Below are positions 46,885 through 59,202 of a stretch of DNA of 64,000 nucleotides, piece by piece; positions within the stretch are counted from its first letter, which is position 1; each line of letters begins with the position of its first letter. This DNA comes from Gymnothorax reevesii (Eukaryota > Chordata > Actinopteri > Anguilliformes > Muraenidae), in NCBI GenBank assembly GCA_029721435.1, contig CM056584.1, forward strand, positions 14,283,739 to 14,347,738, given 5' to 3'. The position numbers and the translations under genes are program-made. The notes beneath the pieces are model-generated. The model saw nothing but the letters and a program-made list of their open reading frames with translations. It was not told where the DNA came from and did no database searches.

Positions 46885-47894
46885 TTAACTTAGGTTTTGC
46901 TCACTTCTGAGATGGCGTGGTTAAGTTCTGCTGCACTTCATTGCAGGATAATATTAGCTGCTAACATCAGGTAAAACAAAATTTACTTTGGCTATCACCA
47001 AAAAACCACTGCCTGAAACTATTTATGACTAACACTAGCTAATATATAGAACAGTGGGTGCTAATATTAATATCACTAGAATTGGGTTTAGGATTATTTT
47101 ATTTGTAAAAGGACAGTACACATTAATCAACATTACTGTAAATGTGCCAGTTTTAGCCAATTGGCTAATTCGCAACTGCAGTCTTTCGGCAAGATGTTAT
47201 GACACCAAAGACCTCGATCGATTTCTAGGATAGGAAATGCAGTCAAACATAATGTAACAGTTGGACGACTACGTCCCCACATTGTCACTACCCACTCTTA
47301 AGCTTTTTTTTTTTTTTTTTAATAATCAGTTCTATGCAACTAGTGAGCCTAGGTAGTTACATCAAATAAACTTTAGACCGCAGACACGAACATTGTCCGG
47401 CTCTACTCCTTCGAATATTTCTGCTCCATTTCTGTTGGTGTTTCTCTGTATTTTAAGTTTCTCCCCTTTATCTCCCTCTATTTTCAGGACTCAGAAATAG
47501 CCCTTGTTTTTTTTTCCCAGTTTGACCACTTGGAACAGTCCTTAACCATGCAGACTATTGGCATTTTTGAGGTGCTCTGCAGTCGTCTGCTTCAATGGTC
47601 CAGTCAATCTCACGTTAAGCTACGATCAGTGGTTGGCATCCATCTCGAAAGCTCGCTTATCTGTGACATCACATGCAAAGTTGTTACTGGAAGATCACAT
47701 TAAATAGGAGAGGGTCTGATATTTGTGTTGTTAATTTGGGCTGTATATAAAAAACCCCAGCTGTATTTTTTAAAGGTTTGTACACTTTATTTCCACTGGT
47801 CTTGACCGTTGACATGTATGCAGAGGTGCCTACCCCCTGGCATATGCCTACTTTCTTGAGAGTGGTCTTGATCTGGCAAACTGTTGTGAACAGG

Positions 47895-48165
47895 TTTTTA
47901 TGCCCCTGCCCTCCAAAGAGGAAAGGGGGGATTATGTCGACACCATGTCCGTCCGTCCGTCCGTTAACTTTTCGTTTCCGTGGGATAACTATAGAATCCC
48001 TCGTCGGATTGATGCCATTTCTTAATGGCGTATTGGGAGTGGCTAGAGGAAGGTTCCCTTCGAAAACCAGCGTCGTGCGATAACTAATATGGCCGCCACA
48101 GCAGCCATCTCCATATGCCCTTGATCAACATACCAGCGGGGGCATCTGCCACACTCTGCGTTGCT
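47895..48165. repeat. CCGG hairpin-headed repeat, copy d
   Basis: The head 'tatgcccctgccctccaaag' is followed by a complementary 'gaggaaaggggggattatg', then 'gtccgtccgtccgttaac'. The body includes 'gggataactatagaatccct' and 'ccgccacagcagccatctcc'. It closes with 'accagcgggggcat'. Same architecture as copies a to c. Confidence 0.55.
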
Positions 48166-48703
48166 CTAGTTCTTCTCTTGGGAAAGAATTCTTCTGCCAT
48201 TAACCTCAGGTGTCAACTGTGGTTTTCTGGGCCATTGGCTTTTCCTGAGCTCAACTGTTTTTTTTTTTTGTTTGTTTTTAAAGAATGTGCCAAATAATGG
48301 ATGCCGCATATTATGGGTTTTTTTTTTTTCAGCTTTGATTTTTTTTTTTTCTCTTCACTTAGAGTGGCAGGTCTTTGGACTTAATATTGTGAGTGAACAG
48401 TGATATACTGAAAATACATATTCCACACTTAAATCATCTTGAGACTTTTATCTTCTATTTGTAAATTAAGTAAAGAGCGAATTCCATGGACCAGCCAGGA
48501 AACCGACTCCTGGCTCCTTTGAAAAGGTGTGGACCGCATGTGAAAAGTAATTGTTCACTGTAATTCCTTTATTGTGCTCATGATTGGATTCAAATACCGT
48601 AACAATAAAGCTGAAAGTCAGGACTTTTATCTCATCTTTATTATTTAATTTATCTGCAATATGCCGTGGTTGACTGCTGAAATAAAGTTTGCTGAAGTGC
48701 AAA

Positions 48704-48954
48704 TGAAGAGTTTGGTTCCAAAACGCAATATATCCATTTTACACATTTTGAGTAAATTAGCTTTTTCTATGTTGGAACCCATTGCATTTAATGGAAAATA
48801 ACAAACTTTGGCTCTGAAGAAATACACCTAATCGTATGAATTCCTAAAAACAGATGACTGCACCATGTGTAAGAGCCACAGGACTATCACTCTATGGTAT
48901 TATCTCAATTTTTGTCATTTTGGCACTTATTGCGTTTTGGAACCAAACTCTTCA
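48704..48954. mobile_element. MITE, 251 bp, with 27-bp inverted ends
   Basis: The left end TGAAGAGTTTGGTTCCAAAA (continuing CGCAATA) is perfectly mirrored by the right end (...TATTGCGTTTTGGAACCAAACTCTTCA). The arms continue imperfectly for about 50 bp in total. No coding capacity. Flanks 'gcaaa' and 'aatat' do not give a clear target duplication. Confidence 0.85.
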
Positions 48955-48959
48955 AATAT

Positions 48960-50425
48960 TAGCGAACTGGGCTGTACAGTTTAAATTTGTTGCTTAATGT
49001 GTTAGATTCTGCACACGCTAGCACACGGTGCTGCATTTCTGGTTTGTTAAGAATTAATGATTTGTAATTCCCAATTTGTATTTTTTGTAAAACTCAATTT
49101 GAGTTTTTGAGTCAGTTCTGTGCTTTGGCTGGACTTTACAAATAAAATTACTGGAGGAAGAGTAAGAATGTAGGGAACAATCAGGTCGGCGACACGGCAT
49201 TCACTGGAGTTCTTATAAATATGCAAGCCCAGGCTTTGGCAGTAAATATGGAGGTGTGCTCACTGACAATGTTAATTATACTGCCACTCTGGTTGTTTCA
49301 CTGGATGGCCTGCGTGTGTGTGAGCGGAAGAGGCGGATATGATGTGGTCAGGAATCAATTTACTTGTACTCTCAGTCACATAAACTAGCACTTTATCTCC
49401 CTTTATTGTGTCTGCTTATCTTTGTGCGGCTGTGCTTTTGGAAAATATATTTTCCGCTGGGTCTAGACACGAGACTTTCAAATTTTACATGACGGTTGAC
49501 ATTTCTCCTCACCTTGCAGCTGCGCTGCTCGTCTCTTGTGTCGGTAAGAGGCTAATTTTTCTCGCCCTCCCACTCTCACCCATATATTCGCTCCTTTTAG
49601 GAGAGCAGACAGTCTTTTTTCCTGTCTTGTTTTCCCTCATTAATGCTGTTTGAAAGCAGTTCAGTTGAGATAACTCTCATATTAGAATGAAATGCCAGTC
49701 ACTCAGTATGATGTCGTACATTATTATTGGTTTGGGGCTCAACAGCTCTGCTTTGGGACCTTGGTGCATTTACTCGTGCTCTACCCTGAATACAGGTAGA
49801 AATTGCATCTGCCTCATGAACAAATGGCACCAAATCCCTGAGTACATGAAGGGGATGTAACCAACAGGTGGAACCTGGGTTGGCGGTGGAGGTGCAGCTA
49901 AGAAAAATGGCAGCAAAAGGTGCAAAATCGCACAACCTGCCAGAGTAACGATCAGGTACATGCAGCAAACGAGGAGCAGCCAGCAATTAGTGGCAGCCAA
50001 AGCATACTAATTGAGCAAAGCAGTGAATAGCAGCTTGACAGTAGTCTTGTGTCTGGTTTGGTGAAAGCACACGTGGTTGAAGTCAACCACATAGCGGCGG
50101 CAAGAGTTCCCAACTGAACTGCTGTGTACATTTACTGTGCACTACTTATTGAGTATAAGGGATGGAGAGGATACGTCTTTGTGGGGGACTCTGACATGGA
50201 AGTCTGCTAAATGTGCCTGTGTATTTAAGAAGCCAACATTAGTCGATGTAGTGATGCTCCTAACGTGCTACTCTTGCTTTTGTGGATGGACTCAAAGTCA
50301 TTATTGGTAAGATGTGGGTCCAAAAAGGGAGATAATTAAAAAAACTGAATAATGTTAAATAATGCTTGCAAACTATGTACTGGACCAGGATAGTGATTTT
50401 TACTGACCATAATGGATTATTATCC
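48960..50425. other. No gene seen
   Basis: Noncoding. No named repeat or exon. Around 49180-49400 the sequence is more complex than its surroundings and could hold a conserved element, but nothing is specific. Confidence 0.4.
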
Positions 50426-50429
50426 CTCA

Positions 50430-50575
50430 GCCCTCAAGGCTGACGAGGTATTGCTATCCTTCGTGCGGTTGGGCGGGCAGTTGGGCAAGTGGGCGGGCGG
50501 CGAGCGGGCGGGCGTCTCCAAAAACTTCGTCATCGGGCGGAGGGGTATTCCGTGCATTGCACGCCTATTTTATTC
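50430..50575. repeat. G/C-rich head repeat, possibly related to copies a-d
   Basis: Contains 'cagccctcaaggctgacgag', which folds on itself, then tandem 'gggcgggcag'/'gggcgggcgg' units and 'tcatcgggcggaggggtatt'. The layout is similar to the CCGG-headed family but the sequence is weakly alike. Confidence 0.4.
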
Positions 50576-50707
50576 ACTTACAAAAGGACAAATTCAGAAT
50601 AACTGACATGGAATGAAATAACTGGCGAGATCAAAACTCAGATTTAGAGGTCAAAGAGGCTGCATTCAAAAACCAGCACCAAGTGAAAAACTTGAATTCA
50701 TAAAATA

Positions 50708-52087
50708 CAACCCCTATTCCAAAAAAGTTGGGATAGGACCATGTTTATCATTGTTTAGTATCCCCTCTTCTTTTAACAACAGTGTAAACGTCTTGGAAGT
50801 GAGGAGACCAATTGCTGAAGTTTTGGGAGAGGAATGTTGTCCCTCTTTTGTCAGATGTAGAATTCTAGCTGATTAAAGATCCTGAGTAATCTTTGCTGGA
50901 TTTTTCATTTTATGATTGGCCAAATGTTTTCCATTTGTGAATGGTTTAGACTGCAGGAGGCCAGTTCAGCTCTCAGACTCTTTTTATTGCCAAGCCATGC
51001 TGCTGTGATGGATGCAGTATGTGGTTTGGCATTGTTTTGCTGAAATATGCAAGGCCTTGCCTGAAAGAGACGTTGTCCGGATGGGACCATATGTTGTTGT
51101 AAAACCTCTATATACTTTTCAGCATTGGATAATGCCTTTCCAGATGTGTAAGCTCCCCATGCCATAGGCACTGTTGCAACCCAATACCATCAGAGCTGCA
51201 GGCTTTTGAACTGTGTGCTGATAACAAGCTGGATGGTCCCACTCAACTTCAGACCGCAAGACACGGCGTCTGTGGTTTCCAAAAAGAATTTCAAATTTTG
51301 ATTCATCTGACCACAGAGCAGTTTTTTGTCTCAGTCCCTTTTACACGAGCTTTGGCCCAGAGAAGACGGTGGCGTTTCTGGGTTTTGTTCACATATGGCC
51401 TCTTCTTTGGAATGATACAGCTTAAGCGTGCGTTTGTAGATTGCACGGTGAACTGTGTTCACTGAAAATGATTTCTGAGGGTGTTCCTGAGCCCATGCAG
51501 TGTATTCCAGGGCAGAATCATGCAGTGCCGCCTGAAGATCATGAGCAGCCAATATTGACCTTCTGACATGTCCCGTGCGCCCAGAGAATTCTCTTTTGAT
51601 GATTTTATGTCCTGTTAGATTCAAAGTCTTTGCAATTTTACATTGAGGAACATTCTTCTGAATTTTTTTTTTTCTGAAAATTGTGAAAAAGTCACAATTT
51701 TTGACAGTTTTTTGCAGATTTATTTTGGTGAATATTTTGGTGAATCTGTCTTTACTTCTGAGAGACTCTGCCCCTCTTACACCCTCTTTCTTTACCCAGT
51801 CATGTTACTGACCTGTTTTCAATTAACCTAATTAGTTGCAAAATGCTTCTCCAGCAGTTTTTATTAGTACCACTTACTTTTTTAGCCTTTTGTTGACCCT
51901 CTCCCAAGTTTTGCTGCCATCAAACTCAAAATGAGCTAATATTTTTCATAAAATAGTAAAATGTCTCTCTTTCAACATCTGATATGTTGTCTATGTTCTA
52001 TCGTGAATAAAATGTGGGTTCATGAGATTTGCAGATCATCGCATTCTGTTTTTATTCACAATTTACACAGCATCCCAACTTTTTTTG
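50708..52087 (-). mobile_element. Tc1-like DNA transposon, near full length
   Basis: TA at 50706-50707 precedes CAACCCCTATTCCAAAAAAG. The right end mirrors the end as 'catcccaactttttttg', with TA at 52088-52089. The interior holds a broken transposase on the minus strand, and the A/T-rich right flank includes 'gcagatcatcgcattctg'. The inverted repeats are diverged, but the fish Tc1-type terminus wording is clear. No intact ORF remains. Confidence 0.85.
50905..51624 (-). pseudogene. Tc1-like transposase, broken
   Basis: The N-proximal part (51331-51624) has 'QEHPQKSFSVNTVHRAIYKR' from the end of the DNA-binding half. A frameshifted stretch then covers '[18 protein letters not shown]' (first catalytic Asp), and the C-part (50905-51171) has CIFQQNNAKPHTASITAAW, where the second catalytic Asp position reads Asn (NNA), and HSQMENIWPIIK at the Glu region. 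Stops and frame changes, plus the changed catalytic position, show it is dead. Confidence 0.85.
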
Positions 52088-52099
52088 TACACAAATTAC

Positions 52100-55010
52100 T
52101 GTCGTATGAACGGTAGAAATGTTTGGAGGTGGGATAATTTTCTCTTAGGAGTCATCTCAACGGTGTTTTACTAAAGTGTCTTTTCTCATGATCTTCATTT
52201 CCCAATCAGTAATTATGGAATTTTCCATGATAAGAGACCAGTGGGCAAGAGAGTATTTTAGCCTCTTTTCAAAGAAGCCAAATCAATCAATATATGCATT
52301 TCCCTATTTAAGGCTTTATGATTCAAGATTAGAGCATCACAGAAAGTTGAAAAGTGTTTTGAATGAAACTAGACACTGGAAAGATTTACAATGCTGGCTT
52401 ATTTCAGTTTATTTTCATAATTTGACCCTAATCAGTAAAACTCCACGTGGCTCTTTAAATGACACTCAGACATACCATAAAATAATTATAGTTTACCACA
52501 AATCAACAGTTCAATCTCATAAACCTCAATATGAATGAATGATTTTTAAATGGGAAGTAGCATCCATCACATAATAATTGGACATAATTGGTCTCCAAAA
52601 ACCTCTCCAAAACCAAGAAATGTATTTCCTTCATTATGAAGTATTGAAATTTCTCAATTTTTCCACCAGGGCCCCATTCGCCAGCATAGGTGCTCATTTG
52701 AAAAAAAAAAAAAAATTGACTGTTTAAAATGTTTACCTTGGAAGGAAACTGTTCGCTCTTACCATCTCCTATGATGTGGACAAGGTGTTAGACTTTAGGA
52801 GGCATACAAAGTGGAAACTGATTACTAAGAATCGTTTGCTTAATACTCCTGCAGTCCTGCAGTGTCCCACTCCTTTTTTGGTTTTGCCCTTTGGTGAAAC
52901 GGATACGATCTGCCACAAAGCAGAGCGAGGCATCAAAAGAACAAAGCCTGCGCATGGTCATGTTCAGCCTCTTCCTCCTATGGCAAAGCATGCAGTACAT
53001 CTTTCCCTTCACGACCGTGGTATGAACAGGAGCGTAACCTTAGGTCATGACTTGGGCCCATGCAGCTGACCTGCTAGTGTTCACCTTGCACATATGCGCG
53101 CAGCATAATTGTTTAAACACTTTCCATGCCCAGCAAGGACCAAGTATTACTAACACAGTCATATTTGAAATATACCTTGTATATACTTAAAAAAAAAAAA
53201 AAAAAAAAAAAATCAACCATCAGTAAAAAGCAGGCAATATGCTAGCTTGAAGTGAAATCGGTGTGTTGAATCCATGGAAAGACATTTTATTTTGTTGAAT
53301 GAGGTATAAATTATAAAACTGATCATCACACTGTGCAACATGCGACTATGTTCAGTACTATTAGCATCGAGGCTAATGGTAAGTGACAATAACCCATGTG
53401 ATTAGCCACCACAGTATCAAAATCATGGCAACAGTGGAAAACAGGAAAAGCTACATGGTTAGCTAGCTAAATAACTAAAATATTGCCCATAACTGTACTT
53501 CCACCTCGGGTAGAGAGTCTTCCTCATTACTTCACCCTATGGAGTGGGCATGAAGTGCTGTTTTTTAGCAGCTCTGTGTGTGTTTGTTTGTTTGTCTGTT
53601 TGTGTCTCCGCACTTGCCAATATTTGTGTGAATGGGGTGAAGTCTGTCGTCTCTGATTGCCTTGTCAGAATAGGCTTCCTCCTCCTGAGAACTGATGGTG
53701 TCAGTCTCAGGGAACCCTGTACTACTGTCCACTTCAGTCTCAATTCTGGTATCTACATCTGTAAGATGGGTATATGGCTTTTCCATCTCGTAAAAGTAAT
53801 GTGAACACTTTTTGCTTTCGTTTCTCTCAATGTGCTGTTGTGATTCTGTTGCATGAGGTTGAGAATATGTGAGCTAACTAGCTGTTACACAGGGATTAGT
53901 GTACTTCTCTAGAGGCCCAATCAATTTCTATCCGTTCTTGTTGGAAAGATAATGCTGTCTTTTCTTAGATTAAATGCTTGTCAATTAACAGATAATTACC
54001 AGGAAAATGTAATGTGGGCATGAACCTCAGCTAGATTTTTACACTGTACAAAGTCAGCAGGTACGAATCTGATTGTATTTTTGGGAGAGATTGTTTGACT
54101 ATCGAATCCTGCGAGGGACATATCTAAGCATAAATCAAAAGTAGGGTAGGGGTTTTTTTTTTAATATCTGATGGCTATAATTGCCAGTACATCGACACAG
54201 TGTCAAGAAAGTAGATTTTTTCAGCACTAAATTGGCATAACTTTAACTTTCCGCTACGACGAAAACAGAATTTATTCTCGTGAAAGATATTTTTTATCAA
54301 CTGCTGCATGGATGCTATTGACAAACATGTTGAGCTGTTTGCAGATCAGGCTTGGTTGTGGAGCTTAATTCATACAGTTCCTGAGCCACCGTGGTGGGAC
54401 ATACTGTGATGTCCTTACTCTAAAAAGTTTAACGGCCCACTTCTTAATTTCTTAATAGTCAATATATATTTTGGGTCTGCCCCATATTGTTTGGATATTG
54501 CAATTGATTGCATCACTTGAGCAGATCCATAGACTCTACCATCAGAGATCAGCTCCTCTGCCTAAAGGGCTTTATAGAAACATCAATAGTAATCATGGAT
54601 AGCCTTTGAAAAAGCTGAATTTTCGGTATGGTCGTGAATTAGGCCTTTTTACTGTATGCGATTCTGTAGATTAACCTCACTAATCCTTCCTTAGCTGCTT
54701 GATTGTCAGTCAAAATGGTGGGCTTAATGTGTCGGATTTCAGTGTATACCCTTGAAATTAATGACCCAAAATGCAATGTACCAAATTAACTGAGGGTATA
54801 TGACAGTATAATGGAAAATGCATTTTGGCAGAACTTTGGAGTTGCAATTGTCTGAAAATGTGTTACTTGGGAGTATTGGTGTTGTCACATTAGTGTTCAA
54901 ATGTAGCAAAATCATTATCAATTAACAGATTGGAAAAAAAATATGAGACCACTAATTTGTCATAACTCAAATGCTGAGTCTGTGATGGTTGGAAAAGGCG
55001 ATTGTTATCT
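52100..55010. other. No gene seen
   Basis: AT-rich sequence with scattered unsupported ORFs; 53189-53212 is a poly-A run and 53570-53600 a GT/TTTG-rich run. No exon or RNA gene recognised. Confidence 0.4.
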
Positions 55011-55019
55011 GGGGGACAA

Positions 55020-55510
55020 GGGGCTTTTTAGCTTGAGATTGAAGTATGGGAAGACAGTGTAGCTCACATCCATACCTCATTCCTCTGTATAAGACATGGA
55101 CTAGTGCTGTTTAAAGTCCTCTATTGACTTCATTTCTCAAATGCCAGATTACCTATAATATACCCTACAGTAAATCCTAAGTTTCCTAGATGTTACCCAA
55201 GCCCTGTCACCTGAGGCCAAATGTATTGGGCATGTCAGGCATTGAATTATTTTTGGAATCTCTTTTATGAATCTCTCTTGCATGCGCAGGTTAAAATGCT
55301 TGCCCCCAACCCAATCACTGCCCTTGTTGTGTGGCAAAGCCGGAGGAGAAATTTATCCGTCCACAAAAAATGCTATCAAATTTGCATCTCTCTTGGCCTG
55401 TCGTCTCATTCTTCGCAATCGGAAATCGATATGTGTGACCTTTTCAGTGCAGACACTTACAGAGAGCCTTTAAGACTACTAATATTTGCCAGCACTTGCC
55501 ATTAACATGT
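55020..55510 (+). pseudogene. L1/Tx1-like LINE ORF2 C-terminal relic
   Basis: Translation in mixed frames reads WEDSVAHIHTSFLCIRHGL, NPKFPRCYPSPVT then MYWACQALNYFWN, and AIKFASLLACRLILRN with a hydrophobic end. The pattern of a Cys-x2-Cys-like pair followed by H/M-x-W-x-C and FW is typical of the C-terminal part of L1/Tx1-type ORF2. Stops and a frameshift are present. No poly(A) tail or target duplication was identified, so the copy is a fragment. Confidence 0.65.
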
Positions 55511-56109
55511 AAAGCAATCATACATTCTCTGGTGCTGGTTAGGAATTTTCTTCAGCGCATCAATTGCATTTTTTGCCTTTTTCAAGTTTTTTTTTTTTCC
55601 CCTTGATATTGTTCTCAGTTTGTTGTAACGTCCTGTAGCACGGTCATGTGATTGGAAATTGCCTCGGTCAGGGTTCACTTGTGTTTAACAGTATGAGATT
55701 TTCTCATAATTTGTTGCAGAGAGCAATTCTGGTGCATTCTGCTCTTGTCCAATCAGGGTGTAGCAACTCCTATTTTGATAGGTTTGTAGTTAAAGAGGCA
55801 TAAATTCACACGCCCCAGTGGCCATGTAGATCTTTCTGCTGGTCATAATTTTCCTCGTGTCCGAGGAAAATGGCCATCATCAAACTCCTCCTTTTATGCA
55901 TTACTTTGATATTTATTATTTTGTAGTTTTGTTAACCATTCATTTCAATTCATTTCCATTTTGAATGCCAGAATTTGAAATACTTTTAAACACTTTATCG
56001 CTGAATAACTGCTAGAGGGGCCATGTCTTGCTAGATGTTTTTGCTTTGTCTGAATGGTAGCCTAGCCCTGCAGTCTTTTTTTATTTTGTTTGTTTTATTT
56101 AAACCCTGA

Positions 56110-56420
56110 AAGCTCCTTTTGAAATTTGTTTGGGAAAATTTTTTAAAAAAGCAACTTGCTCACTACTATACTGCATATCCTGCCATTTCATTGGTTATTA
56201 CCAATTCATCCAACGCAGCCACCCTAGGTGCTTTTCAATTAAGCGCCGAAGGCCGATTGATGGCTGCAATCCGAGCAGGAAGTGAAGCAAGCGGGAGCAG
56301 CATATGGGCTGCGGGATTAATGCCTTATAAATTTGTGTGGCAAGATCAAAAGAAAAGTGAAGACTGTCTGGCAGCCGGCCCCAATCTGGCTGCGGAGAGG
56401 ATGTATTGAGAAATTAGGTT
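56110..56420. other. Candidate conserved noncoding element
   Basis: A block of higher complexity and GC content than its surroundings, including 'gcgccgaaggccgattgatg', 'gcaatccgagcaggaagtga' and 'taatgccttataaatttgtg'. It has no codon-like signals, although a 96-codon frame happens to be open (56119-56409). Composition and texture resemble vertebrate CNEs. Not supported by alignment. Confidence 0.35.
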
Positions 56421-58188
56421 CTATTAAAGTTTTACTAGTGTGCTGCTGCTGATCTATGGTGCTTCGAGGCATAAGGGCCAGTCTCTCTGCCCCTATTGTT
56501 CATTTTCTGCAAACCCCCTCCAGCTATCCATCTATTCAAAATGCAAAGCGCGACAGCGCTCAGGACGAACTGACTGCAGTGTGAGTGGACACAAACACTT
56601 ACTCACACAGACACAAACGCTTATAGTTCGAACTGCAAATAAATCACCCACCAGCAAATGTGTGTTTGTGTCGCATTTACATAAATGCATATATAATGGC
56701 CCTCACACCTCACAAAAAATAAATGAATCACCTTAATAAAGCTAATATGATCAGGAAAGAATGTGATGACTCGTATTTTTAAATGAAACGTATAATATGG
56801 GTATTTTCTGAAGAGCAAATTGGATGCCTGAGGACTAATGAGATTTGTAGCCCCTCTGTTTAGATTTATTGCTCAGTTGCATTAATTTGACCCCACATGT
56901 AAAAAGCAGAATTGGCTGAAACATACTGATGAACAGCCAAACTGTTGTGCTGAAAGGATCCTTTTTGACATCGACTGACAAAATTGGCTTAGTGGGGGGA
57001 TAAAACAGTTTGGAGCTGGGTACTGCCAAGGTTGTTGGGAGAAAAGCATCAAACAGAGAGAGGTTCTCTGCACAAATCCTTTACTTTCTTCCAACCTTGT
57101 TGGTTTCAAAAATGATTTGGTAAGACCAAAAAAAGCAAAACACATAGCGCTTTTTTGAGGTACTGTTGCATAACAAGGTTTTGTCCAATTTTTTACATTA
57201 TTTTCTACTTTACGAAGCAACAAGGTACCATTTCATCTTACTCTGAAGTGCTGTTTTCTAAATCTTACTCCTGTTTGCAATGTATAAATGTGTTCTTGGT
57301 TTTGCCATTTTCTTCAGTGGTCTTTTTGAAGGAAGGTGAGGAAAGCAGTTCCCTGTTAAAAATGCATCTTTTAGAAACACCCCACTGCACCAGTCAGAGG
57401 AGACAACATGATATGTTTTGTTTCAGCACAGGCTGAACCAGCATATTTGGTCAAGTTGTGTTTTTAGTGTGACTGTGGACCTGGTGAGTCAGTTGGGAAT
57501 AATTTTCCTGGAAATTTGTCATTGTTAAAGTTCATAACTGTTCTTGACCTTTTCATTTCTCATGAAAAATAGGCTTTGCTGGTAATTGGATCCTGGGAAG
57601 CAGCTGTGGTTCATATTTGATTGTGACAATTTTCAGTTGAACAGCCATTTTTGCATCTCATAAACTTTAAATAGGGGCCTGTGAATGAGAGTTGTGTCCA
57701 ACCTCTCCTGAAGACTTTGCCAATTAATGCAATAAGAAGACACATAACTGAGCAGTGCAGGCGATTGGGGTAACTGATATGATAATAAAGACATTTTAGA
57801 AAATTCACAAACAACATTTTTAAGAAAAATTAATTCACATGTGAACAAGTACAATTCCCTCCTCGAAATTCAGGTAATACAATGTTTTTATTTTCTTTTT
57901 TCTGATTTATTGTTGAATAATTCATGGTCATTCCATGTCAAATCACCCTAAAAAATGGGATTCTACACCTCACTTGTATTGATTTTCTTCAGATTTGGTA
58001 TGCAAGTTGGCCATGGCCCCAAACGCCCAAATCTCACATTTCAACTCAATCGGACCTTCCAGTGCAAAGTTTGGCTTTTGATTTTCTCGATATTTTGCGA
58101 AAAATGGCTGTGGCCGCCAAAATTCAAATGGCCATATCTCCAAAACTACTTGACCGATTTTGACAAAGAAGGTGTTGTAGGAATTTTG

Positions 58189-58825
58189 ATTTCATATTCA
58201 TGGTGTTTCCTTCTCAAAAGAAACTCAGACGACTCAGAGAAAAAAATCAGCCGGAGGCAGAGAAGTTAATAACCAAGCCAAAGTCAGTTTACTTCTTTCT
58301 GCAGAAAAAGGATCCCTGCACACAACAGGTCTCGTCAGTCGTTACAAGGATGAGGACCGTTTCTGATTCTGTGGCTTATATAGGAAAACATTGTGACGTT
58401 CCTCTCCCCCCGGACTGATTTGCACATCATGATGTAAAGCCCAACCCACGTCAAGCCGCCCCTGAGTAATGCGTATACATCTCGCTCAGAAGACAGGTGA
58501 TTCCTCCCTCCTCTCCGGCTTATCTCGTTCGCATTCCAAAGCTTCTCCCTTGTACTGCTTCTTCTGTAAACACATAAACTAAGAGAGAGAAAGAACATCT
58601 TGCCCCTGTTTTGTGCCCATCAGGTCCTCATGACTCCAGATAGGCTACATGCCATGACACACCGGTCAGATTTATGGAAACTTACAGTTATGCAGGCCCA
58701 GGCTAATCAGAAACATGCAAGAGTGCACACTCAGGCCTAAAAGGTTATGAAACAAAGCAAAGTAGGAGCAAGCAAGGATAAACAATTAATAATAATTAAA
58801 TGAATCAATAAAAATGATTCCTCAA
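58189..58825 (-). mobile_element. LTR-like insertion (637 bp) in the left arm
   Basis: Absent from the corresponding place in the right arm. It is bounded by direct repeats of aggaattttg at 58179-58188 and 58826-58835. On the minus strand it shows a TATATAAG box (58375-58382) and, about 85 bp downstream, AGTAAA with 'cttggttattaacttctctg' further on, an order like U3-R-U5 of a retrovirus-like LTR. A direct repeat of 10 bp is longer than the usual 4-6 bp and clean TG...CA ends were not fixed, so its class remains open. No coding sequence. Confidence 0.55.
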
Positions 58826-59202
58826 AGGAATTTTGGAAAGGGAATCACGCAAGCATTCTAAATCTGCCATTTTTAAACTCATTCTGGTAACTCTGGGTGT
58901 GATGAACAATTGACCTATATTTTGACCTCAACGTGACCTTCAATTTTTTTTAACACCAAATTATACCCTGATGAGGTATGTACAGCATATCAAAAACTTG
59001 GAAACATGTTATTTTTTGTTTTTCAGTAATATCAAATTAAATCTGGTATACGCTTGCTGAAATGTGCACAAAATGTACTACCTACATACTTATCCCTACA
59101 GTAGAGTTCTGTTAAGTGTGGTCTTGCTCCGTGTATGGTCAAGTAATGTTTTTTACCCTGATGGCTTGCACACTTTCGTAAAAATCAAATTGAAATCCCA
59201 CT

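Noticed and set aside
58375..58382. TATATAAG as a host gene promoter on the minus strand
   Set aside because: It lies within an inserted, repeat-like segment with no coding region downstream, and is better explained as part of the LTR-like insertion.
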